A program made the translations under genes and the position numbers. From CAYTSW01 sp964440605 (GTDB lineage Bacteria; Planctomycetota; Phycisphaerae; Phycisphaerales; UBA1924), in assembly GCA_964440605.1 (NCBI GenBank), contig CAYTSW010000021.1, forward strand, positions 1 through 29,222: a DNA stretch of 29,222 nucleotides, written 5' to 3'. Numbering within the stretch: the first letter of the stretch is position 1; each line of letters starts with the position of its first letter. The notes under the pieces were generated by a model. That model saw nothing but the letters and a program-made list of their open reading frames with translations, ran no database searches and was not told the origin of the DNA. Positions 6,617-14,226 of this stretch are shown piece by piece.

Positions 6617-6997
6617 ATGAGCGCTGCCAAGGGATTCATCCGGCACCTGGACGACGTGGAGCTGTCGCCCGTGCCGATGGAGGGGGTCAAGGGGGCGCGG
6701 ATGGCGCTGATGATCGGGCGGGAGGACGGGGCGCCGCACTTCTCGCTTCGGCAGTTCGCGGTCGAGCCGGGCGGCCACACGCCGCGGCACAGCCATGACT
6801 ACGAGCACGAAGTCGTCGTGCTCGAGGGTGAGGGGCACGTGCTGCTCAACGGCCAAGAGCAGGACATCGGCGGCGGCGACGTGATCTTCGTCCCCGCCGA
6901 CTCGGAGCACCAGTTCATCGCGGGCCACGAGGGGCTGCGGTTCCTGTGCCTGGTGCCGGCGAGCCGGAACTGCGGGGATCCGACCCCGGGCAGTTGA
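6617..6997 (+). CDS. Single-domain cupin protein
   Basis: A 126-residue protein with one cupin barrel. Motif 1 is GGHTPRHSHDYEHEVVVLEG: two His in HSH, a Glu and a fourth ligand further on, the usual metal-binding set. Motif 2 is GGGDVIFVPADSEHQF with its His. Such small cupins can be metal-dependent enzymes (dioxygenases, isomerases) or simple ligand binders, and the sequence does not decide. The start is fixed by a good ribosome binding site (GAAGGAG, six bases before ATG). It is divergent from the glyoxalase II-like gene and convergent with the cyclophilin gene, with only six bases between the two stop codons. Confidence 0.85.
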   Translation: MSAAKGFIRHLDDVELSPVPMEGVKGARMALMIGREDGAPHFSLRQFAVEPGGHTPRHSHDYEHEVVVLEGEGHVLLNGQEQDIGGGDVIFVPADSEHQFIAGHEGLRFLCLVPASRNCGDPTPGS

Positions 6998-7003
6998 GGC
7001 GCG

Positions 7004-8155
7004 TCAGCGCCCGACCGGCGCGGCGTCCGATGGACGAATCCGGCCCGGCCATTGTTCGAGCGGGAGTTCGTCCACGAGGCGGACGCGCTCGATGATGGCG
7101 GGTTCGAGGGGGCGGTCGCGTGGGGATGACGGGTCGTCGGGGTTGGAGAGGCCCAGGGGTGAGAGGGCGATGGCTTCGAGCGTGGGGGCGCCGTCGACGA
7201 CTTCGGCGAAGCTGGTGTAGCGGCCGTCGAAGTCGCGCCCGGCCTCGCGGCTGAGGGTGATGAAGAACTGCGAGCCGCCGGCGTTGGGGTCGGTCGCGGG
7301 TCGTGCGAGGGAGACGACGCCGTAGGCGTGCTCGAGGGCGGAGGGCTCGAAGTCGATGGTGGGTCCGGCGGAAGCGCGTCCGGTGCCGGTGGGGTCGCCG
7401 GTCTGGACGAGGACGCGTCGGCCCTGGGCGTCGGTGCGGATGACGCGGTGGAACGCCAGGCCGTCGTAGAGGCCGTTGCTGGCGTTGCGGAGGAAGGCGT
7501 GGGTGGTGCGGGGGGCGTGGTCGGGCCGAAGTCGGATGGCGAGGTCGCCTCGGTCGGTCTCGAGGATGACGCGCTGGAGGGTGTAGATGCGCATGCCGAC
7601 GAGGGGGGGGGTGTCGCGCTCGCCGAGGTGGACCTGGCGGCGGAGCCGGGCGCGCTCGCGGTCGTCGAGGCGGAGGAGCCGCGTGAGCGCGTCGCTGTCG
7701 CGGTTGTCGTAGGCCTCGAGGAGGCGGTGGGTGAGCTCGTTCGTCGCGGGGCGTCGGTTGAGCAGGGGCTCGACGACGAGCGGCGGGCCGACGGGCTCGT
7801 CATCGGCATAGGCCTGGAGGAAGAGGACGTCGGTATCGCGCTGGGTCCAGAGGACGGGGAAGAGCTCGGTGAGGTCGCGCTCGCCGGGGACGATGGGAGA
7901 GAAGGCGACCACGCGCTGGGTCGTCGGCTCGACCAGACGCAGTTCGAGAGCGACTTCAGCGGGAGCGGAAACCGAAATCGGCATCGGGCGCAGCACGCCC
8001 GCCATCCCGCGCAGCGGCTCGACCGCGACCAGCGGCGATGCTGCTTCAGATGTGGTTGACGCGGGTGCCGCCCCGCCCTTCGTCGGCTGTGCGAGAGCGG
8101 GCGAGGCAAGGCCGGCGATCGTGAGCGACAGAGATAGGCAGAGCGCCGCGCGCAT
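7004..8155 (-). CDS. Secreted cyclophilin-type peptidyl-prolyl isomerase
   Basis: A 383-residue protein that should assist folding outside the cytoplasm by isomerising X-Pro bonds. A signal peptide ends at ALA-QPT near residue 22. Residues 23-190 form a non-conserved N-terminal region (possibly interaction or helper domain), with repeated charged helices around LRLDDRERARLRR. The cyclophilin domain covers roughly 195-355 and keeps the active-site landmarks: FHRVI (catalytic Arg), VQTGDPTGTG (in place of the common QGGDPTGTG) and GGSQFFIT. The last 30 residues contain PDDPSSPRDRP and are probably disordered. ATG at 8155 is clear. The pseudopilin gene lies 39 bases upstream on the same strand, so the two may be co-transcribed. 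Confidence 0.9.
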   Translation of the reverse strand: MRAALCLSLSLTIAGLASPALAQPTKGGAAPASTTSEAASPLVAVEPLRGMAGVLRPMPISVSAPAEVALELRLVEPTTQRVVAFSPIVPGERDLTELFPVLWTQRDTDVLFLQAYADDEPVGPPLVVEPLLNRRPATNELTHRLLEAYDNRDSDALTRLLRLDDRERARLRRQVHLGERDTPPLVGMRIYTLQRVILETDRGDLAIRLRPDHAPRTTHAFLRNASNGLYDGLAFHRVIRTDAQGRRVLVQTGDPTGTGRASAGPTIDFEPSALEHAYGVVSLARPATDPNAGGSQFFITLSREAGRDFDGRYTSFAEVVDGAPTLEAIALSPLGLSNPDDPSSPRDRPLEPAIIERVRLVDELPLEQWPGRIRPSDAAPVGR

Positions 8156-8194
8156 GGGCGGAGGGTAGACGCTTGATGGGGACAGGCGTTCCGA

Positions 8195-9091
8195 TTAGTC
8201 GGTGCGGCCGGCGGCGGCGGGCAGCGCGGGGTCCTGGCCCTGGATGACCGGCTCGGGCCGCACGCCCTTGTGGTCGAGCAGTTGCCAACCCTGCTTCACG
8301 CCCGTCCGCGACTCGATCGAAGTGCTCGCGTCGGGGCGGTCGAGGATGCGGTCGGCAAGGCCCTCAAACAGCTTGCCCTCGACGTCGGCGAACCAGGAGA
8401 CGCTCATGTCTCCCTTGAGCATGTTGTTGCCGACGATGTGGTTGTACTCCGGCTTGCTGCGCATCGAGTCGGCGATGAGCGTGCGGTCGGGCGCCACACG
8501 CGTCAGGTGGCGGACCCCGTCGGGGAGTCGGAACTGATAGTTGCCGACGATGTCGCCTTCGCGGGCGAGCCAGCGGTCCTGATAGGCCTCGTACGTGAAG
8601 TTGGCGCGGTGGCTTGGGTTGTAGAAGACCTCAGGGTGGGTGAGGTATTCGCGCTCAAAGAGCCGCCCGAGCCCGTCCCAGCCGGCCCGGTTCATCGAGG
8701 ACGAGAGGCGCTCGGAGGTGGCGGCGACGGTCTGGGGGGTGACATGCAGGAACACCATCTGCTCGAGCGCGTCCAACTCGTCGGAAGTCGGATCGTCGAA
8801 GATCGATGCGGGCAACTCACCCGAGAGCTCGTAGGCGTACATCTGGAGCGCCAGGCCCATCTGGCGGACATTTGAGGCCGACTCGGCGCGGCGAGCGGAC
8901 TCGAGCACGCGGGAAATGGAGGGGAACGAGACACCGACGAGCAGCGAAACGACGGTGATCGAAACCAGCAGGTCGACCATTGTGAACCCGCGCGACGAAC
9001 GGGCGGCAAGCGCTCGAGAGGCTGCCGGCGGGGTCGTGGGCGGCGTCAAATCGGTCGCAGATTGTGCGCAGAGTGAACGCAAAGTGGGCAT
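8195..9091 (-). CDS. Pseudopilin-like protein with prepilin cleavage motif
   Basis: A 298-residue protein with a type IV prepilin/type II secretion pseudopilin N-terminus. The leader is unusually long (about 35 residues, proline-rich). Cleavage is expected at SRG-FTMVDLLVSITVVSLL, after which a single hydrophobic helix anchors the protein and a soluble domain faces outward. The residue at +5 of the mature protein is Asp40, not the near-universal Glu. The soluble part carries NVRQMGLALQMYAYELSGELP, typical of the large planctomycete family of such proteins. A GAGGA ribosome binding site lies just before ATG 9091, and a promoter-like element is close upstream. The function is unknown; the family is abundant in planctomycetes, and most members have not been shown to build pili. 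Confidence 0.85.
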   Translation of the reverse strand: MPTLRSLCAQSATDLTPPTTPPAASRALAARSSRGFTMVDLLVSITVVSLLVGVSFPSISRVLESARRAESASNVRQMGLALQMYAYELSGELPASIFDDPTSDELDALEQMVFLHVTPQTVAATSERLSSSMNRAGWDGLGRLFEREYLTHPEVFYNPSHRANFTYEAYQDRWLAREGDIVGNYQFRLPDGVRHLTRVAPDRTLIADSMRSKPEYNHIVGNNMLKGDMSVSWFADVEGKLFEGLADRILDRPDASTSIESRTGVKQGWQLLDHKGVRPEPVIQGQDPALPAAAGRTD

Positions 9092-9107
9092 ATTCCTCGT
9101 TGGGTGG

Positions 9108-9135
9108 ACTATACCCCGATTTTCTGCATCCACAA
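9108..9135 (-). promoter_or_regulatory. Promoter-like element of the pseudopilin gene
   Basis: TTGTGG (9130-9135), a 16-base spacer and TATAGT (9108-9113) on the minus strand. The ATG is only 16 bases beyond the -10 box, so the leader would be about ten bases, just enough for the GAGGA ribosome binding site. Confidence 0.5.
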
Positions 9136-9168
9136 CCGCGGAGCAGGCGTACCGGCCTGATTGCATTT

Positions 9169-9197
9169 TTGACGTGTCCCGAACGCCCGTCTATCGA
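9169..9197 (+). promoter_or_regulatory. Promoter-like element of the sigma factor operon
   Basis: TTGACG (9169-9174), a 17-base spacer and TATCGA (9192-9197). The leader to the ATG at 9362 would be about 155 bases and contains two hairpins: GCGGGGG/CCCCCGC (9247-9277) and AACGGA/TCCGTT (9284-9302). These may shape translation or stability; no known riboswitch is recognised. Confidence 0.35.
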
Positions 9198-9361
9198 CCA
9201 AACATGCAAAGATGGGTAGAGTTTCCGCCTCGGAACGCCTGAAACGGCGGGGGCCAGCATCCCACAGACACCCCCGCAGTAGAAACGGAACCCGAGTCCG
9301 TTGGATCCCGTAGCGACGCAATGGCGGGCGCTAGCCCAGACGGCCCGTCGCGGATGGAGTC

Positions 9362-9931
9362 ATGGCCAAGAGCGACAAAGCCCAGGACTTCGCGTTGATG
9401 CAGCGGATCGCGGAGAACGACCAGGCCGCTATCGAGGAGCTGTACGACCGCTTCGGATCGCTGGTGTACCGCATGGCGTATCAGACCATGCCGACGCGGG
9501 CCGATGCGGACGATGTGGTTCAGGAGGTTTTTGTTCGGTTGTGGCGGACGGCGGGGCGGTTTGATCCCAAGCGGGCGGCGCTGGTCACCTGGGTCATGCT
9601 TATCGCCCGCAGGCATATGGTGGATCGTCTGCGTCGCCTGCGGAGCAAGGTGAAGGCGGGGGCTTTGGAGGAAGGGTGGTCGCCCCCGGCGAGCGTGAAT
9701 GCGCCGGAGTCCGATATTTTGCAGGACGAGCGGTTCGCGAAAGTGCTCGAACGTGTCGAGAAACTTCCCGAACTGCAACAGACGGTCATCAAGCGTGCGT
9801 ATCTGGGAGGGCAGACGCTCAAGCAGATCGGGATTGAGTTGGATGTCCCGCTTGGCACGATCAAGTCGGCGCTCAGTCGAGCGCTGGTTCGACTTCGGGA
9901 ACGTTCAGCGAGCGAGGAAATGACGAGATGA
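9362..9931 (+). CDS. ECF-type RNA polymerase sigma factor
   Basis: A 189-residue sigma-70 family factor with only the two core regions, hence extracytoplasmic-function type. Region 2 spans about 20-90: EELYDRFGSLVYRMAY, then DADDVVQEVFVRLWR (core binding and -10 recognition) and WVMLIARRHMVDRLRR. Region 4 spans about 130-180: LPELQQTVIKRAYLGG and LKQIGIELDVPLGTIKSALSRAL, the helix-turn-helix for -35 recognition. The ATG follows a GGATGGAG sequence. The stop overlaps the next start (ATGA), and that gene encodes an RskA-like anti-sigma factor, so the pair resembles the SigK/RskA arrangement: the factor is held at the membrane until a signal leads to its release. The regulon is unknown. Confidence 0.92.
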   Translation: MAKSDKAQDFALMQRIAENDQAAIEELYDRFGSLVYRMAYQTMPTRADADDVVQEVFVRLWRTAGRFDPKRAALVTWVMLIARRHMVDRLRRLRSKVKAGALEEGWSPPASVNAPESDILQDERFAKVLERVEKLPELQQTVIKRAYLGGQTLKQIGIELDVPLGTIKSALSRALVRLRERSASEEMTR

Positions 9932-10749
9932 CAACGCACGAACTGATCGAACTCGCCCCGCTCCACGCGCTCGGGCTGCTCGACGAGCAGGACACGCAGG
10001 CCTTCGAGCGGGCCCTGGCTTCGGCGTCGCCCGAGGTGCAGGCGTCCGTGCGCCGTGAACAGACACGCCACGCGCATCTCGATTACCTGCTGCCGGACGT
10101 CGAGCCGCCCGCCGGCCTGCGCGGCCGCGTGCTGGAGGCGGTGCGCCGGGCGATCGCGGCTATGGGCGGTCAGCGTGACGAGCACGACGTGCTAGCGACG
10201 ATCGGCGCGGATGACGCGCCGCTGCGCACGCGGCTGATCAACACCGGCCCGGTCTGGCGGGCGGCGTGCATCGGCTTCGCGACCGCGACGGTCGTGCTCT
10301 CGTCGGTGCTCGTCTGGGCGTCGCGCGAGCAGCAGCGGAGCCAGAGCTTCGCCGAGACCGGCGCACTGATCGATCAGGCCCTCGCGCAACTCGGACCGCG
10401 CGCGCAGGACATGATCCTGCGGCCGAGCGTGCGACCGGTGAACATGGTCGCTTCGGCGGGTGTCCCCAACAACGACGGCAAACTGCGGGCACGGCTCTAC
10501 TTCTGCGACGAGCAGAACGAGGCGTTCCTGATCTGCGACGGTCTCCCGGTCGCACAGGGCGAGTACCGACTCGTCGTGCGGACGCAGTCCGGGTTCGAGG
10601 GCGTGGATAAGTTCGAAGCAACCGGCGGCTTCGTGCCGGTGCTCGTCAATCTCCTCGAGCCTCAGGATTTGTCGTCGCTGTCGATCGAAGGCCCCATCAA
10701 CGACCGTGGCGATCGCGCGGTGATCTTCACCGTGGCCGACGCGCGATAA
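9928..10749 (+). CDS. RskA-like transmembrane anti-sigma factor
   Basis: A 273-residue single-pass membrane protein expected to bind and inhibit the sigma factor encoded just upstream. The cytoplasmic part starts with ELIELAPLHALGLLDEQDTQAFERAL, the typical N-terminal anti-sigma segment of RskA-type proteins. One membrane helix lies at about 110-130 (VWRAACIGFATATVVLSSVL). The outer domain (140-273) has the RskA layout, including GKLRARLYFCDEQNEAFLICDGLP, GEYRLVV and a final SIEGP...VIFTV strand. There is no HxxxCxxC zinc motif, so it is not a ZAS-type factor. Translation is coupled to the sigma gene by an ATGA overlap. Release by regulated proteolysis is known for the family but not visible here. 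Confidence 0.88.
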   Translation: MTTHELIELAPLHALGLLDEQDTQAFERALASASPEVQASVRREQTRHAHLDYLLPDVEPPAGLRGRVLEAVRRAIAAMGGQRDEHDVLATIGADDAPLRTRLINTGPVWRAACIGFATATVVLSSVLVWASREQQRSQSFAETGALIDQALAQLGPRAQDMILRPSVRPVNMVASAGVPNNDGKLRARLYFCDEQNEAFLICDGLPVAQGEYRLVVRTQSGFEGVDKFEATGGFVPVLVNLLEPQDLSSLSIEGPINDRGDRAVIFTVADAR

Positions 10750-10787
10750 TCGCGGCCTGACCGCACGGGGCTTCCGGGGAAGGCGGG

Positions 10788-11252
10788 CTACTTCTGATTG
10801 ATGACGTAGTCGAGCAGGTCGACGACCTGGTCGGGCGTGCGCGCGGTGGCCAGGGCGGCGGCGTCGACCTCCTTGAGCGCGTGGTCGAGGTCTTCCTCGT
10901 GCAGCGTCACGATGGGCACGTCGCGGGCGGCGGCGAGTCCGGCGTCGAAGGCGGCGTTCCACTCGCGGTACTGCCCCGCGAAGCGGATCACGACGACGTC
11001 GGCGGCGTTGATGTGCGTGCGCGTGCGGATGGCGTTGATGCTGGCCGAGGCATGATCGCGCCAGAAGCCCGCGGGCTGCTCGCCCAGGATATAAGTCGCG
11101 CAGTGGTCCGAAGCGTCATGATCGGTGACGGGACCCGAGAAGGCGACGGGCAGCTTCCGGTCGCGGCAGGCGGCGGTGATGCGCTCGCGCCAGTCGGAGT
11201 GGATCTCGCCCGAGAGGTAGACGTTCCAGGTGGTGGCGCTGGAGAGGGTCAT
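10788..11252 (-). CDS. ytoQ: YtoQ family protein
   Basis: A 154-residue protein matching the YtoQ family almost end to end: NVYLSGEIHSDWRERI at the start, FSGPVTDHDASD in the middle, INAIRTRTHINAADVVVIRF, YREWNAAFDAGLAAARDVPI, and HALKEVDAAALATARTPDQV near the C-terminus. The fold is related to nucleoside 2-deoxyribosyltransferase-like/TIR-like Rossmann proteins, judging by the YLSGxI opening and the NAAFDAG helix, but no activity is established and none is assigned. The start is fixed by a GAGGAG ribosome binding site seven bases before the ATG. It is divergent from the metal permease gene and convergent with the anti-sigma gene. Confidence 0.9.
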   Translation of the reverse strand: MTLSSATTWNVYLSGEIHSDWRERITAACRDRKLPVAFSGPVTDHDASDHCATYILGEQPAGFWRDHASASINAIRTRTHINAADVVVIRFAGQYREWNAAFDAGLAAARDVPIVTLHEEDLDHALKEVDAAALATARTPDQVVDLLDYVINQK

Positions 11253-11332
11253 GGCGGGTGCTCCTCGGGAGTGGGGCGTGAAGCCGGAATAACGAGTGTG
11301 TGTCGGGCGGTGCGTACAGTTGTGGTCACGAT

Positions 11333-12493
11333 ATGGATGTCGTACTCGACAGTTTGGAGCGCTTCGCCAGCGCGACCCTCGAGCTGGGCCTGAAGGCGGC
11401 GCCGTGGCTGGTCTTCGGGCTCGTGGTCGCGGGCGTGGTGCGCGCCTGGCTGCCCGACCGGCTGGTCGCGAAGTGGCTGGGTGGGGGCGGCATGGGCGGC
11501 GCGGTGCGGGCGGCGCTGATCGGGACGCCCCTGCCGCTGTGTTCGTGCGGCGTGGTGCCGGCGGCGGTGGGGCTGAGGCGTGGGGGCGCTTCAAAGTCGT
11601 CGACGGTGTCGTTCCTGGTCGCAACGCCGGAGAACGGCGCGGACTCGATCGCCCTCAGCTACGCGCTGCTCGGGCCCGTGTTCGCGGTGGTGAGGCCGGT
11701 CGCGGCGTTCATTTGCGCGGTGACGGCTGGCTTGCTGACGATCGTCTTCGGCGATCGGGCCGACAATCACACGCCGGCGATACAAGAGGATGAAGCGGCG
11801 GGTTCGTCCAGCTGCGGGAGCGCGCCCGCGGGCGAACCGGCGATGTGCTGCGATGCGCGAGTGGATGCGGTGGAGGAGCAGACATCGTGCTGCGCGACCG
11901 ACGCGGTGGCGCCCGAGAAGGTGTCGCTGGGTGAGCAGTTGGGCGAGGGACTGTCGTACTCGTTCGGGAAGCTGTTGGACGATCTGATGCTCTGGCTGGT
12001 GATCGGGCTGGCGGTGTCGGGCGCGATTCTGGCGTTCGTGGAGCCCGGGACGCTGCGGGAGTGGGGCTCGGGGCCGCTGGCGCTGGTGGTGATGGCGTTC
12101 GTCGGGGTGCCGATGTATGTGTGTGCAACGGCGGCGACGCCGATCGCGGCGGGCCTGATCGCGGCTGGCGTGAGCCCGGGGGCGGCGTTGGTGCTGTTGC
12201 TCGCCGGGCCGGCGACGAATCTGGGGACCATCGGGATCGTGAAGAAGGAGCTCGGGACACCCGCGTTGCTCGGGTATCTAGTGGGCGTGGTGCCGCTGTC
12301 GATCCTGATGGGCTGGCTGTTCAACCTCGTGCTGGAGCGGACCGAGTGGTCGGTCGACGTGGGCGAGGCGATGGGGCACGAGATGATGCCCGGGTGGTTG
12401 CGGGCGGGGGCGCTCGCGGTGTTGGTGGTGTTCGGGGTTCGGCCTCTTCGGCGTGCGGTGCTGGCTGCCGTCGGTCGTGTGCTGCCGGGTTAG
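11333..12493 (+). CDS. SO_0444/YraQ-type permease with cysteine-rich loop
   Basis: A 386-residue inner-membrane permease with about eight hydrophobic segments. The block GTPLPLCSCGVVPAAVGLRRGG with ATPENGADS is the signature of the DUF318/SO_0444 group, annotated as putative Cu/Zn or arsenic-type efflux permeases. The second half repeats the idea with MYVCATAATPIAAGLIAAGVSPGAAL and AGPATNLG. Between the halves lies a hydrophilic loop (about residues 145-205) with seven cysteines, including CC at two places (AMCCDA and SCCATD), which looks like a soft-metal binding segment. ATG 11333 is chosen because it starts just before the first amphipathic helix; a GTG at 11300 would add eleven residues. 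Its stop codon overlaps that of the convergent gene. The metal specificity is unknown. Confidence 0.85.
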   Translation: MDVVLDSLERFASATLELGLKAAPWLVFGLVVAGVVRAWLPDRLVAKWLGGGGMGGAVRAALIGTPLPLCSCGVVPAAVGLRRGGASKSSTVSFLVATPENGADSIALSYALLGPVFAVVRPVAAFICAVTAGLLTIVFGDRADNHTPAIQEDEAAGSSSCGSAPAGEPAMCCDARVDAVEEQTSCCATDAVAPEKVSLGEQLGEGLSYSFGKLLDDLMLWLVIGLAVSGAILAFVEPGTLREWGSGPLALVVMAFVGVPMYVCATAATPIAAGLIAAGVSPGAALVLLLAGPATNLGTIGIVKKELGTPALLGYLVGVVPLSILMGWLFNLVLERTEWSVDVGEAMGHEMMPGWLRAGALAVLVVFGVRPLRRAVLAAVGRVLPG

Positions 12494-13017
12494 TCGGCGG
12501 GAGGGTCCAACCCCTCGCGTCGTTCGAGGGCGTCGCGGATGTCCTGAATGTTTTTGACGACGCGCTCGATCTTGCCCTTGAGCTTCTCGGCGTCTTCGCC
12601 TTCGGCGAGTTCGTCGCGCACGGCCATGAGGCTTGTGACGAGTTCGCTCGAGCCGTCGATGACGCGACGGACGTTGCGCAGGCGGATGGAGGCGCCGGCG
12701 GCTTCGGCGTCGGCGGCCATGCCGAGGAGTGTCTTGCGCAGGTCGGCGTACTCGGCGGTGCGGGCGGCGATGCGCCCGATGGCCCAGTCGACTTGCGCTT
12801 CGAACAGGCTGAGTCGTGTGGCGTTGGCGAGATTGTCGAGCTGGCGGATCTCGGGCGAGTTGGGCCGCGAGTGAAGGACGTAGCTGAACAGGCGCTCGCG
12901 GGCGCTGGCGACGGCCTGCTCGTCCCGGGCGGCGACGGCCTCCTCACCGGCACGAACGAGCTCGCCCAGCTTCTCGACCCAGCCCACGAGTGTATTGATG
13001 GCATCAAACTCGCTCAC
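12490..13017 (-). CDS. Helical protein of unknown function
   Basis: A 175-residue soluble protein that I do not recognise. It is rich in Ala, Glu, Arg and Leu throughout, with heptad-like stretches (VEKLGELVRAGEEAVAARDE and DEQAVASARERLFSYVL), so a bundle of long helices or coiled coils is likely. There is no signal peptide and no catalytic motif. The start is a GTG that overlaps the stop of the upstream lipoprotein gene (GTGA), so the two are coupled and probably work together, one on the membrane and one in the cytoplasm (inference). Its TAA overlaps the TAG of the convergent permease gene on the other strand. Confidence 0.75.
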   Translation of the reverse strand: MSEFDAINTLVGWVEKLGELVRAGEEAVAARDEQAVASARERLFSYVLHSRPNSPEIRQLDNLANATRLSLFEAQVDWAIGRIAARTAEYADLRKTLLGMAADAEAAGASIRLRNVRRVIDGSSELVTSLMAVRDELAEGEDAEKLKGKIERVVKNIQDIRDALERREGLDPPAD

Positions 13018-13997
13018 AGTCCACGCACCTTTCTGACGAGGTCCCGAATTTCTGAAGCGGTCTGCAAGAGATCCGCGACGCTCGGCGTCGTGCGGGAGGC
13101 GACGGCCTCGGCCAGCCGCGCGTGGGCCCGGGCCCATTCGCCGGCGGCGGCGTCGATCTCGTCGAGCAGCAGCAGGGCCGCTCGTTGTCGCTCGTCGATG
13201 ACGGTGACCCGCTGGTCGTACTGATCGGCGATGTCTTGCAGCGTTTCGAGTTGGTCCGCGACGATCTCGACCTTCGTGAGCGCGTCGGCGACTTCGGGGC
13301 CGCGGTCGGCGTCGGGCAGCCCGTCGATGATCGTGGACTGGAGCGCCGTGCGGCGTTGACGCAGTCTCAGCAGGTTCTCGACGTCCTGCGCGGAGTCGGC
13401 GGTGGTGGCCATGCCGCGACGCTCGGCGACGGCGGCCTCGACGATGATGGTGCGCAGGTCTGCGAGGTCGCCCGGGATGAGTTGTGCGAGGCGCGCGACG
13501 ACGGGCTGGGCGTTGTCGAGCGCTTCTTCGAGGGACCTGCTCGCGCGGATCATGGCGATCTGACCGTAGACGAACGCGCCGATGTCGGTCGCGACGCCGA
13601 CGGCGGGCGCTGCGGGGACGACGCCGACGGTCTCGGCGAAGCGCGTCATCGCGCCGGCGACCTCGCGGGCCGCCTGTTCGCCCGATCGCCCGGCCTGGGT
13701 GATGCCCTGGATGGCGTGGGCGTAGCGGACCGCGGCGTCCATGGCGCGGACGCGCTCGTCCCACTCGGCTTCCAGACGCCGGGCCAACGCATCGGCGTTC
13801 GGGGACTCGGTGCGGCGGATGGCGGCGGTCGTCGTGTCGCCAGCGGCACCGACGGCACCGCGGAGCTGCACCGTCGCGTCGACGTACGGCGAGACGTCGG
13901 GCAGCGTGCGGCAGGCGCCGAGGGCGGCGAGCATCACGAGCGAGCCGAGCGTCGCCCACAAGCGGCGGTTCGGTGCGTGGCGCGATCGGGTGTTCAT
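13014..13997 (-). CDS. Helical lipoprotein of unknown function
   Basis: A 327-residue predicted lipoprotein. The signal peptide ends at LAALGAC, so the anchor is Cys29, and the mature protein begins CRTLPDVSPYVDATVQLRGA. This CxxLPDxxPF/Y-type opening reminds me of hypothetical lipoproteins in proteobacteria, but no function is known to me. The rest is almost entirely helical, with long Ala/Arg/Glu-rich stretches and a more hydrophobic central patch (VGVVPAAPAVGVATDIGAFVYGQIA) around residues 123-147. The start is firm: GGGAG seven bases before the ATG. It is coupled to the next gene by a GTGA overlap. The 230-base gap upstream is shared with the divergent sugar dehydrogenase gene and shows no clear promoter. 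Confidence 0.8.
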   Translation of the reverse strand: MNTRSRHAPNRRLWATLGSLVMLAALGACRTLPDVSPYVDATVQLRGAVGAAGDTTTAAIRRTESPNADALARRLEAEWDERVRAMDAAVRYAHAIQGITQAGRSGEQAAREVAGAMTRFAETVGVVPAAPAVGVATDIGAFVYGQIAMIRASRSLEEALDNAQPVVARLAQLIPGDLADLRTIIVEAAVAERRGMATTADSAQDVENLLRLRQRRTALQSTIIDGLPDADRGPEVADALTKVEIVADQLETLQDIADQYDQRVTVIDERQRAALLLLDEIDAAAGEWARAHARLAEAVASRTTPSVADLLQTASEIRDLVRKVRGL

Positions 13998-14226
13998 GTT
14001 CGATCTCCCTGATGGTGCCCCCGCGCGGCCAGAGCATGGGGCGCGGGCGCGGTTGCCGCAAGGCGTGGGCGGGCGCTTTGCGGGACACGTGCGTGAAATC
14101 GCGGCGCAGGCGCGGGGGTGTGCGCGTGGCGAGGGTGGTTCTGCGGCGGGGGGGATCTACGATCGTTCGGGCGTAGCGAGGCTGCGTCGGTTCCGGGATT
14201 GGTCTTGCTCGAAAGGACACGCACGC

